DNA from: Balneolaceae bacterium
Lineage (GTDB): Bacteria; Bacteroidota; Rhodothermia; Balneolales; Balneolaceae
Direction: 5' to 3'
Length of the DNA: 41,911 bases
Assembly (NCBI GenBank): GCA_007123715.1
Contig: SKKO01000126.1
Location: forward strand, 1 to 41,911
Below the pieces are notes generated by a model. That model did not search any database and was not told where the DNA came from. It saw only the letters and a program-made list of their open reading frames with translations. Made by a program: the position numbers and the translations under genes. Positions 25,881 through 33,964 of this stretch are shown piece by piece; position 1 is the stretch's first letter, and each line of letters starts with the position of its first letter.

Positions 25881-26297
25881 ATGAAAATATCATTACAAAG
25901 GCTCAATGATGCTGTACATATGGAAGCGGTAAATGAAAGCGGTGCAACTTTGCAAATAGACGGGACTGAAGAAATTGGCGGGATCAATGCCGGTTTTCGT
26001 CCTATGCAGATGCTTCTTGCCGCTGCCGGAGGCTGCTCAGCCATAGATGTGGTGGGTATTCTAAAGAAACAACGTCAAAATCCTGACGACCTTAAAATTG
26101 AAATAACCGGAGATCGTATCAGCGTTGATACTTACTCCGAATTTAAATCCATTCATATTCACTTTATACTGACAGGAAACCTTGATGAAAATAAAGTGGC
26201 ACGTGCTATAGACCTATCACTCAATAAATATTGTTCGGTTTCCAAAATGCTGGAAAAAACCGCAACCATCACCAGCAGCTTTGAAATAATTTCGTAA
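25881..26297 (+). CDS. OsmC-like protein
   Basis: This 138-residue protein is of the OsmC/Ohr superfamily. It shows RPMQMLLAAAGGCSAIDVVG, in which the conserved Cys sits in a GGCS context, then LKKQRQNPDDLKIEITGDR, and a C-terminal LNKYCSVSKMLEKTA with the second conserved Cys (KYCSV). The pair of cysteines is that of thiol-dependent hydroperoxide reductases. The start is ATG 25881; an upstream in-frame TTG at 25860 has no support. It lies between arsS and metZ on the same strand. A redox or sulfur-stress role is inferred. Confidence 0.88.
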   Translation: MKISLQRLNDAVHMEAVNESGATLQIDGTEEIGGINAGFRPMQMLLAAAGGCSAIDVVGILKKQRQNPDDLKIEITGDRISVDTYSEFKSIHIHFILTGNLDENKVARAIDLSLNKYCSVSKMLEKTATITSSFEIIS

Positions 26298-26365
26298 AAT
26301 AGCAAAGTTTGAAATTACTTTTCACATTTCATCCCGAGGGTCGGGGCTGTCGCATTCGCTCCAGC

Positions 26366-26442
26366 TTTTCACTTTTCACTTTTCACTTTTCACTTTTCAC
26401 TTTTCACTTTTCACTTTTCACTTTTCACTTTTGACTTTTGAC
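26366..26442 (+). repeat. tandem heptanucleotide array (TTTTCAC) running into the metZ start
   Basis: Eleven contiguous 7-base units: nine perfect TTTTCAC (26366-26428) and two TTTTGAC (26429-26442). The TTG start codon of metZ (26438) is inside the last unit. Arrays of this kind change length by slipped-strand mispairing and would alter the leader of metZ. Confidence 0.95.
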
Positions 26443-27604
26443 TAAAAAACACTTCGAAACTGAGTCCATCCGCACACAGACTCCCACTACACCCGAAAGA
26501 GAGCATTCTACACCGCTGTATTTAACTTCCAGCTATACGTTCGATTCGGCCGAGCAGGCACGCGCCCTCTTTGCCAACGAAATTGAAGGCAATGTTTATA
26601 GCCGCTACTCCAATCCCACCACCGATGAGTTTATCGAGAAAATGTGTAAACTTGAAGGTGCCGAAATGGGTGTGGCTACAGCTTCGGGTATGGCAGCGGT
26701 ATTCGCCACGTTTGCCGCTTTACTCAGCCAAGGCGACCACGTTATTGCTTCAAGGTCGCTGTTTGGGTCGTCGCATCAAATCCTGAGCCAGATTTTACCC
26801 AGGTGGGGAATTACTTTTACGTATGCCGACACACTGGAAACCAGCCGTTGGGAGAAGCTGGTTCAGCCAAACACAAAAATGCTCTTCCTTGAGACCCCAT
26901 CCAATCCAGGCCTCGATCTTGTAGACCTTACGTGGGCCGGAAAGTTTGCAAAAAGCCATAACCTTATTTTTGCTGTTGACAACTGCTTTGCAACACCGTA
27001 TCTGCAGAAGCCCATTCAATTTGGTGCAGATATTGTACAGCACTCTGCTACCAAATTCATTGACGGACAGGGGCGGGCAATCGGCGGGATCATCGTTGGT
27101 AAAAAGGAATACCTGCAAGAGATTTATTTCTTTGCCCGGCATTCCGGACCTGCACTATCGCCTTTTAATTCCTGGCTCTTCAGCAAAAGCCTTGAAACAC
27201 TTCCTGTACGCATGGAACGCCACTGCGACAATGCCGAAGCCATTGCTCACTTTCTGGGAAATCATGAAAAAGTAAACTTTGTAAAATACCCGTTTCATAA
27301 AGACCATCCGCAGCGGGAATTGGCAAAAAAACAGATGAAACGCGGAGGCGGAATTGTGTGCTTTGAGATTGCCGGCGGTTTTGAACAAGCCAAAATTTTC
27401 ATTGATAACGTCCAAATGATATCACGATCAGCCAACCTCGGTGATACCCGGACTATTGTTACTCATCCTGCATCCACTACTCATTCAAAACTGAATAATG
27501 AAGATCGTGAAGCAGTGGGCATTACACCAGGCCTTATCCGAATAGCGGCCGGCCTTGAGCACATCGATGATATTATTGCCGATATTGAACAAGCTTTAAA
27601 TTAA
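26438..27604 (+). CDS. metZ: O-succinylhomoserine sulfhydrylase (MetZ-type, PLP-dependent)
   Basis: This 388-residue Cys/Met-metabolism PLP enzyme has the substrate/phosphate motif YSRYSNPTTDEFIEKMCKLE near residue 55 and ASGMAAVFATFAAL. The PLP-binding lysine lies in HSATKFIDGQGRAIGG (about residue 208), and the C-terminus has TIVTHPASTTHSKL. The sequence favours O-succinylhomoserine sulfhydrylase, which makes homocysteine directly from sulfide. Cystathionine gamma-synthase is the closest alternative. The start must be the TTG at 26438: an in-frame TGA lies at 26432-26434, and the N-terminus MTKKHFETESIRTQ looks family-typical. The start is embedded in the heptanucleotide array, and no Shine-Dalgarno sequence is visible. 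Confidence 0.88.
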   Translation: MTKKHFETESIRTQTPTTPEREHSTPLYLTSSYTFDSAEQARALFANEIEGNVYSRYSNPTTDEFIEKMCKLEGAEMGVATASGMAAVFATFAALLSQGDHVIASRSLFGSSHQILSQILPRWGITFTYADTLETSRWEKLVQPNTKMLFLETPSNPGLDLVDLTWAGKFAKSHNLIFAVDNCFATPYLQKPIQFGADIVQHSATKFIDGQGRAIGGIIVGKKEYLQEIYFFARHSGPALSPFNSWLFSKSLETLPVRMERHCDNAEAIAHFLGNHEKVNFVKYPFHKDHPQRELAKKQMKRGGGIVCFEIAGGFEQAKIFIDNVQMISRSANLGDTRTIVTHPASTTHSKLNNEDREAVGITPGLIRIAAGLEHIDDIIADIEQALN

Positions 27605-27780
27605 CCATGCATTGTGCAAGATAAATCCGCACTATGTGAACAATTGCATTCTTTGGTGCTCACCGTATATGTGATTCTATTAATCAGGCATTTTTTTTAA
27701 GATAGGATATTTGCTTTTTCTCGTTTTGGCTATTATGATGGAGTAAGATGTATCAATCACCGCAACCAGTACATACTTCC

Positions 27781-29082
27781 ATGAACATAGTAAAAAATGC
27801 CGCCTTCATTCTTACACTCATGATCATTCTGGTTTCCTGCGGGGCAGAATCTTTTGAGGATCATACTATTTTCACGAATGCAACCATCTGGGATGGGAAT
27901 TCACTCACTGTGCAGCCCAATTCTGCATTGATAACATTTGAAGGACGTATCGTGGATATCATCGATATGAACGATCCTGATTTCCCCGGGGGGGCTACGG
28001 TTATTGACCTTGGAAATCGTTTTGTAGTACCCGGTTTAATTAATGCTCACGGACATGTTGGCATTGCCAAAGGGTTACAAACCGGCCCTGATGTACACAC
28101 CGAAGAAAATGTTAAAAACCAGCTTGCTCTTTATGCAAGATATGGAATTACAACCGTAGTAAGCCTTGGAGATGAACCACAGGCCGCTTTTGATATTCGA
28201 GACCATACAAATTTCGCTGATGAAGGCCTTGCAAGATTGTTTTTATCCGGGCCTGTATTGAACCCCTCCGTTGCTGAAGAAGCTGAGAGTGCCGTTGCGT
28301 ACCTCATACAGAGCAACCCCGACTGGACCAAAATCCGTGTAGACGACGGGCTCGGAACAAGGAGCAAAATGCAGCCAGCCGTATACGCTGCAGTTATTGA
28401 TGCTTCACACAGCCATGGAGTGCCACTGGCAGCGCATATTGTTACCCTGGAAGATGCAAAAGGAATCGTGGAGAGTAATGGCAACCTGATAGCGCACAGC
28501 ATACGGGATGTGCCCGTTACCCGTGAATTTATCAACATGATGCTTGAAAAAGATATTTGTATCACTCCCACACTAACCCGTGAAGTGTCTGTCTATATTT
28601 ATTCGGAGCGTCCGGCTTTTTTTGATGATCCATTTTTCCTTTCCGAGGTACACCCTGAAGTACTGGAACAATTGGAAAGTCCGGATATTCAGCTGCAATA
28701 TACAGGGAGAGCGGCCGATTATTTTCGTGAAGCGCTGCCCCTTGCAAAAGCAAATATGATGTCACTTCATAATGCGGGCGTCCGTATTGCCTTTGGCACC
28801 GATAGCGGCCCCCCTGCCCGATTCCAGGGATATTTTGAACACATGGAGATGGAAATGATGCAAAATGCTGGAATGAATCCTATCGAAATATTAAGATCTG
28901 CTACTCGCTATGCCGCCGAATGCATGAACCTTGATGATGAACTGGGTACACTTGAACCAGGTAAGTGGGCCGATTTTGTAGTGGTTAGCGAAAACCCCTT
29001 TGATGACATCCAAAATCTCAGAAGTTTACACAGTGTATATATAGGTGGAAATGAAATAAAGCAGGTAGTCTCTCAGCAATAA
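27781..29082 (+). CDS. amidohydrolase-family lipoprotein
   Basis: This protein of about 433 residues has a lipoprotein signal peptide: MNIVKNAAFILTLMIILVSC with a lipobox LVSC and Gly after the Cys. It is thus probably anchored in the cell envelope. The amidohydrolase core shows VVPGLINAHGHVG (metal-binding HxH), HIVTLED and HSIRD histidines, and GTDSGPP with the catalytic aspartate. The C-terminus has the usual LDDELGTLEPGKWADFVVV. It resembles imidazolonepropionase-like or prolidase-like amidohydrolases; the substrate is unknown. I chose ATG 27781 over ATG 27748 because it starts directly at the signal peptide. It converges with gapA across a shared hairpin. Confidence 0.87.
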   Translation: MNIVKNAAFILTLMIILVSCGAESFEDHTIFTNATIWDGNSLTVQPNSALITFEGRIVDIIDMNDPDFPGGATVIDLGNRFVVPGLINAHGHVGIAKGLQTGPDVHTEENVKNQLALYARYGITTVVSLGDEPQAAFDIRDHTNFADEGLARLFLSGPVLNPSVAEEAESAVAYLIQSNPDWTKIRVDDGLGTRSKMQPAVYAAVIDASHSHGVPLAAHIVTLEDAKGIVESNGNLIAHSIRDVPVTREFINMMLEKDICITPTLTREVSVYIYSERPAFFDDPFFLSEVHPEVLEQLESPDIQLQYTGRAADYFREALPLAKANMMSLHNAGVRIAFGTDSGPPARFQGYFEHMEMEMMQNAGMNPIEILRSATRYAAECMNLDDELGTLEPGKWADFVVVSENPFDDIQNLRSLHSVYIGGNEIKQVVSQQ

Positions 29083-29108
29083 AAAAAGGGACGGTTATTG
29101 CCGTCCCT
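29081..29108 (-). terminator. intrinsic terminator of gapA
   Basis: On the - strand, gggacgg/ccgtccc with a 6-base loop is followed by seven Ts (29087-29081). It begins 33 bases after the gapA stop and abuts the stop of the convergent amidohydrolase gene. Confidence 0.88.
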
Positions 29109-29140
29109 CTAAAAAAAAGTACTGATTCGTCGGGTTTTCG

Positions 29141-30181
<1,041 letters not shown>

Positions 30182-30267
30182 TTATTATTATTTCTGCTTA
30201 GCAGTTATTGATTATTCATATTAAAATAACGGTTTATTCTCTCTCTATCCATTTTTATAGTTTGATA

Positions 30268-30288
30268 TTCACATTAATTTAATGTGAA
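30268..30288. promoter_or_regulatory. perfect 21-bp palindrome upstream of gapA
   Basis: TTCACATTAA-T-TTAATGTGAA is a perfect palindrome with a single central base, 120 bases before the gapA start. It looks like a homodimeric regulator site. Its half site TTCACA/TGTGAA is reminiscent of Crp-family half sites but in inverted order. Confidence 0.5.
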
Positions 30289-30299
30289 AGCGCTTTTAA
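30285..30299. promoter_or_regulatory. LacI-type operator candidate upstream of gapA
   Basis: TGAAAGCGCTTTTAA shares 14 of 15 bases with the site upstream of ilvD (13791-13805). The core AAAGCGCTTT is palindromic. It overlaps the end of the 21-bp palindrome by four bases. Confidence 0.5.
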
Positions 30300-30334
30300 A
30301 TGGTTGTTATTCTATATCCACGGACTGGCTTTAG

Positions 30335-30475
30335 CCGGAATTTCACATAATGTAAAATAATGGTTTCAATCAGATGGTTCTGCCACATATTTACCACAGG
30401 CATAGCTCTCTCTATGGAGCAGCCTGCCCGTTTACGGGGCGTTTATAACAGGGGGTACCATTATGTGATATCCGG
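30335..30475. repeat. nested inverted-repeat element of about 141 bp
   Basis: The outer arms are ccgga (30335-30339) with tccgg (30471-30475), and tcacataatg (30343-30352) with cattatgtga (30459-30468), the latter perfect over 10 bp. Inside are smaller hairpins, including catag-ctctct-ctatg and cccg-ttta-cggg. It could be a miniature mobile element or a structured RNA. Confidence 0.6.
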
Positions 30476-30696
30476 TTGCAGATATTCGAAGTATCCAAAA
30501 TCGCATATCATCTAAACTGGATTTAAATAAATAGCCCAAATTTCCCTGACTTGAAAATCAGTATAATAATGCCAGGCTGCAAAAGGATGGCTAAGATAAA
30601 CCAGTTCTAATGGTCACTCCGGTCTCCCGTCTTCGGTCTTTTCAGATCTATCCAAAAGCCAGTGGGATACCTGTAGCAAAATTCATGGTAGTACTA

Positions 30697-31392
30697 TCAG
30701 ATATCATCTTCGATTTCTACATCATCCGGCGGCAGGTCGCTGTCATCCGATATCAGTTCATCCACCGAAGATGAGGAATCATCATCTTCGTCATCTTCAT
30801 TTTCTACGGGTACCACTTTTTTTCTGGTTTGCGCTTTTGCACCGGCGCGTCTCAGCTGCATAACGATATCGGGATTATCATTATCAAGAGCGATGTTAAG
30901 TGCTGTGTCTCCATTTCTGTCCCGAAGTCGCACGTTCGCTCCCGAGTCCAACAAAAACTTGACGATAGAGTTGTGGCCCTCTCTGGCAGCCAGCATCAGT
31001 GCGGTTTGCCCCCATCGCTGCTGAGCATTAATATTTGCACCTGATTTTACCAGCATTACAACTGCTTCATAGTATCCCTCACGGGCAGCAACGATTAATG
31101 CAAGGTCTCCTATAGGTGTGCCGTTATCCAGCAGAAACTTCATGATTTCCAGATTACCGCTTTCAGCAGCACGATTCAGGGCAGTTCCTCCCATTTTTGT
31201 CTGTAAAGCAGGATTAGCCCCGTTATCAATAAGATATTGAATGATATGAATATGGCCATTCTCGGATGCATAGATCAGGGCAGAAGACCCGTTTTTGCTA
31301 ACCTGGTCAATATCTTCTCCCTTCAAGTGAAGTTCTTTAACTTTATTCAGATTCCCATCTCTGGCGGCCTGTAAAAATGATGAAAGCTCCAT
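30697..31392 (-). CDS. ankyrin-repeat protein with acidic tail
   Basis: This 231-residue protein is made of about six ankyrin repeats (residues 1 to about 190), with consensus pieces such as GSSALIYASENGHIHIIQYL, GGTALNRAAESGNLEIMKFL, GQTALMLAAREGHNSIVKFL and GDTALNIALDNDNPDIVMQL. The third unit is degenerate. A basic patch, RKKVV, is followed by a strongly acidic, serine-rich tail (about 198-231). There is no signal peptide, so it is probably cytoplasmic. Ankyrin repeats bind other proteins, and no partner can be named. It stands alone between gapA and fmt. Confidence 0.88.
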   Translation of the reverse strand: MELSSFLQAARDGNLNKVKELHLKGEDIDQVSKNGSSALIYASENGHIHIIQYLIDNGANPALQTKMGGTALNRAAESGNLEIMKFLLDNGTPIGDLALIVAAREGYYEAVVMLVKSGANINAQQRWGQTALMLAAREGHNSIVKFLLDSGANVRLRDRNGDTALNIALDNDNPDIVMQLRRAGAKAQTRKKVVPVENEDDEDDDSSSSVDELISDDSDLPPDDVEIEDDI

Positions 31393-31563
31393 TTTTTATA
31401 ATTATTTAATTCTGGATTAAAAATTTCTTCTTTTTAAAGATTGATCAGTATATCTCAAAAAAAGATCACTTAGTCAACCTCTGTATATAAAATCATTATT
31501 ATTTTAAAACAACTGGTGTCCCCTTATCCATTTCTCCGCATAACGGATATATACAAGGTAACA

Positions 31564-32487
31564 TTATTTGAAAGGCACTGAAAGGCCGTACGAATTTACA
31601 AAATCAGCGCCTGTCATTCTTTTTTTACCCGGCAGCTGCAGCTCAATAATTTCAACTGAACCAGTCCCGCATCCTGCAAATAATTTTCCATCCCGAAAAT
31701 CGAGTTGCCCCGGTTTTAGAGTTTCACCAGTATATGGGGCAGCATGATGAATTTTTACCTTTTCATTACTATATGTGCACCACGCCAGCGGAAATGGATA
31801 CAGTCCACGAATAAAATTATGAACATCTGCAGCATTTTTTCCAAACTTTATCCGGGTGTTTTCACGAAAGAGTTTTGGGGCAGGTGTTGCCAGATCATCA
31901 TTTTGCGGCATTTTCTCACAGGTTCCGCAGGCAATTTCATTAACCGATTCCAGCAATAAATCCGCACCCAGAATTTTTAATCTGTTGTACAAATCACCCG
32001 TTGTTTCATCTGGACCGATCACGGTCTTTTTTTGACTGATGATTTCTCCCGTATCCACCTTTTCATCAAGAAAAAAAGTGGTGCAGCCGGTTTCTTTTTC
32101 TCCGTTAATAATTGCCCAATGGATAGGTGCAGCACCCCGGTATTTCGGCAACAATGATGCATGAAGGTTAATAGAACCGGATTTTGGGATTGCCAGAATT
32201 GTTTGCGGTAAAATTCTGAAAGCCACAATTACAATGAGATCAGGTTCGATAGCTTTTAAAGCGTTGCTGAATTCCCGGGATTTGGGATCCTCGACATCAA
32301 TAACAGGTAATTCAAGCTCCGCAGCTTTTCTTTTCACATCGGTAGGCAGCGGCCGTCCGCCTCTTCCTCTTCTTTTGTCCGGATTGCTTACCACGGCCTC
32401 TATAATATGCCGCGAAGATGCAAGTTTTTCAAGACTTGGTACGGCGAAGTCAGGTGAGCCCATAAAAATAATACGTAACGGGTTCAT
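31564..32487 (-). CDS. fmt: methionyl-tRNA formyltransferase
   Basis: This 307-residue enzyme formylates initiator Met-tRNA. The N-terminal Rossmann domain starts IIFMGSPDFAVPSLEKLA. The catalytic region has INLHASLLPKYRGAAPIHWA (Asn and His) with an aspartate in the following FLDEKVDTGEI. The C-terminal OB-like domain ends GADFVNSYGLS. Its start overlaps the def stop by an ATGA junction, which pairs formylation with deformylation in one transcript. It is the last gene of the HU-ruvX-def-fmt operon. Confidence 0.96.
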   Translation of the reverse strand: MNPLRIIFMGSPDFAVPSLEKLASSRHIIEAVVSNPDKRRGRGGRPLPTDVKRKAAELELPVIDVEDPKSREFSNALKAIEPDLIVIVAFRILPQTILAIPKSGSINLHASLLPKYRGAAPIHWAIINGEKETGCTTFFLDEKVDTGEIISQKKTVIGPDETTGDLYNRLKILGADLLLESVNEIACGTCEKMPQNDDLATPAPKLFRENTRIKFGKNAADVHNFIRGLYPFPLAWCTYSNEKVKIHHAAPYTGETLKPGQLDFRDGKLFAGCGTGSVEIIELQLPGKKRMTGADFVNSYGLSVPFK

Positions 32488-33059
32488 TCCTGTTCTATGG
32501 GTAGTTTTGGCACGAGTGCGTATTCGGTCTGCAAAGAACCTTCCTTTATTTTTTTAAGTGTATTTCTGTGAAGCCGCCTTCGAAACGCACTTAAATAGTC
32601 CAGAAATAAAATTCCCCTGAGATGATCATATTCATGCTGAATCACTCTGGATATCCAGCCATCTGCTATCAGTGTTTGAGAATCAAAGTTCCGGTCTTTA
32701 TACGTGATTGTGATTTTTTGCGGCCGGCTCACTTCATCCCGAACCTCCGGGATACTCAAACAACCCTCTTCTATTTTCAAATATTCCTCATCACTGGCAA
32801 TAATAACCGGGTTAATAAAAACCAATGGCCCCAAATCTTCTTCATCATCGAGCTCATTCGTCATTTCATCCGCGTCTATTACAAACAGTTGAACCGCCTT
32901 TCCAACCTGAGGTGCGGCCAGGCCCACACCCTTGGAGTTATACATGGTTTCGAACATATCATCGATGAGTGTCTGCAGTTCTTCACTGTCTGCCTCAACA
33001 GGATCTGCCTTCTGCCTTAATACGGCATCGTTATATGTTACGATGGGTAAAATAGCCAT
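32484..33059 (-). CDS. def: peptide deformylase
   Basis: This 191-residue metalloenzyme removes the N-formyl group from new proteins. All three family motifs are present: GVGLAAPQVG (about residues 45-54), EEGCLSIPEV with the metal-binding Cys, and QHEYDHLRGILF with the HExxH-like histidines and glutamate. It has a DEMTNELDDEEDLG insert before the second motif, which is common in this group. Two bases separate it from the ruvX stop. Confidence 0.96.
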   Translation of the reverse strand: MAILPIVTYNDAVLRQKADPVEADSEELQTLIDDMFETMYNSKGVGLAAPQVGKAVQLFVIDADEMTNELDDEEDLGPLVFINPVIIASDEEYLKIEEGCLSIPEVRDEVSRPQKITITYKDRNFDSQTLIADGWISRVIQHEYDHLRGILFLDYLSAFRRRLHRNTLKKIKEGSLQTEYALVPKLPIEQE

Positions 33060-33061
33060 AT

Positions 33062-33493
33062 TTATAATTCGGGACGTGCTTCTAAAAAATGTTGCAATAT
33101 CAATGCGGCTGCAGCCTGATCAATCCGGCCTTTTTTCCTGCGTTTCATCTTTGGAACACCCGATTCAACCAGAATATCTACTGCCTGGCGGGATGTATAA
33201 CGCTCATCCATCGTATAGATTTTGATTCCCTTGAATTTATTTCTGAGCCTGTTCATATACTTCTTTGCGAGCGTAGTTGCGTTAGTAGGTACTCCTTCCG
33301 GGGTCAAAGGCCAACCGACCACAATACCGATTACAGGCCCTTCTTCCATCACCTGCCTTACAATTTCATCAAATGAATCGTCAGGTGAAAAGGTACCAAT
33401 AGGGCTGGCAAACATTCGAAGTAAATCAGTCCTTGCCAGCCCCACTCTTTTGCTTCCAACATCAACACCCAGAATTCTTCCAGATTCAGCCAA
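33062..33493 (-). CDS. yqgF: YqgF/RuvX family pre-16S rRNA nuclease or Holliday junction resolvase-like protein
   Basis: This 143-residue RNase H-fold protein shows ILGVDVGSKRVGLA (catalytic Asp in VDVG), VVGWPLTPEG, MDERYTS and the C-terminal RIDQAAAALILQHFL. In E. coli YqgF is needed for 16S rRNA 5' maturation. The start appears to be TTG 33493, because only four codons lie between it and the HU stop at 33506. No ATG fits before the conserved N-terminus. The gene lies in a tight operon with HU upstream and def downstream. Confidence 0.92.
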   Translation of the reverse strand: MAESGRILGVDVGSKRVGLARTDLLRMFASPIGTFSPDDSFDEIVRQVMEEGPVIGIVVGWPLTPEGVPTNATTLAKKYMNRLRNKFKGIKIYTMDERYTSRQAVDILVESGVPKMKRRKKGRIDQAAAALILQHFLEARPEL

Positions 33494-33505
33494 TTGATAA
33501 GCTAA

Positions 33506-33817
33506 TTATAAATCCTTAAGTGGTGTTTTTAAGAACTTTTTGAGCTTTTTGCTTGGTTTGAAGTGAGTTTTTCTGTGTGCCGGCACATAAATCACTTCAT
33601 TGGTTTTCGGATTACGGGCTTTTGGTTTGGCTTTTGTCTCTTTTACTTCAAACACACCAAAATTTCTGAGTTCAATTCTGCATGTCGGGTCTGCTGCAAG
33701 CATTTTTGCGCGCAGCGCATCAATCACACTATCCACCCATGGCTCTGCCTGGTTTAGAGGGACATTCATCTTGTCCGCAACGGTTCGAACAATATCACGT
33801 TTCGTATATGTTACCAT
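33506..33817 (-). CDS. HU/IHF-family DNA-binding protein
   Basis: This 103-residue histone-like protein starts TYTKRDIVRTVADKM. The DNA-binding arm has LRNFGVFEVKETKAKPKARN then PKTNEVIYVPAHRKTHFKPS, with the characteristic GxFxV and RNPKT motifs. The tail KKLKKFLKTPLKDL is slightly longer and more basic than in E. coli HU. The protein bends and compacts DNA as a dimer. It is the first gene of the ruvX-def-fmt operon, with a roughly 147-base promoter region before it. Confidence 0.94.
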   Translation of the reverse strand: MVTYTKRDIVRTVADKMNVPLNQAEPWVDSVIDALRAKMLAADPTCRIELRNFGVFEVKETKAKPKARNPKTNEVIYVPAHRKTHFKPSKKLKKFLKTPLKDL

Positions 33818-33964
33818 TTTTACTTGTGTTTTAGATTAGTATTCACTCCACTGTATGGTTTACAGCATATCTTCAATAAAAATATGAAGATTTACGAAAA
33901 GCCCATATTTTTTTCTTCTAATAAGTTAAATATAAGTGTTTGTACCTAATTTACATAAGAGATT

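Noticed and set aside
26333-26345. Terminator after the OsmC-like gene (cccga-ggg-tcggg)
   Set aside because: The stem is only 5 bp with a 3-base loop and is not followed by a T-run; it may be part of a dispersed repeat.
26366-26442. CRISPR array
   Set aside because: The units are seven bases with no spacers, so it is a simple tandem repeat.
30335-30475. Fourth attC-like element
   Set aside because: It lacks the opening AAC, the TGGTTA box and the matching length, and no cassette gene is next to it.
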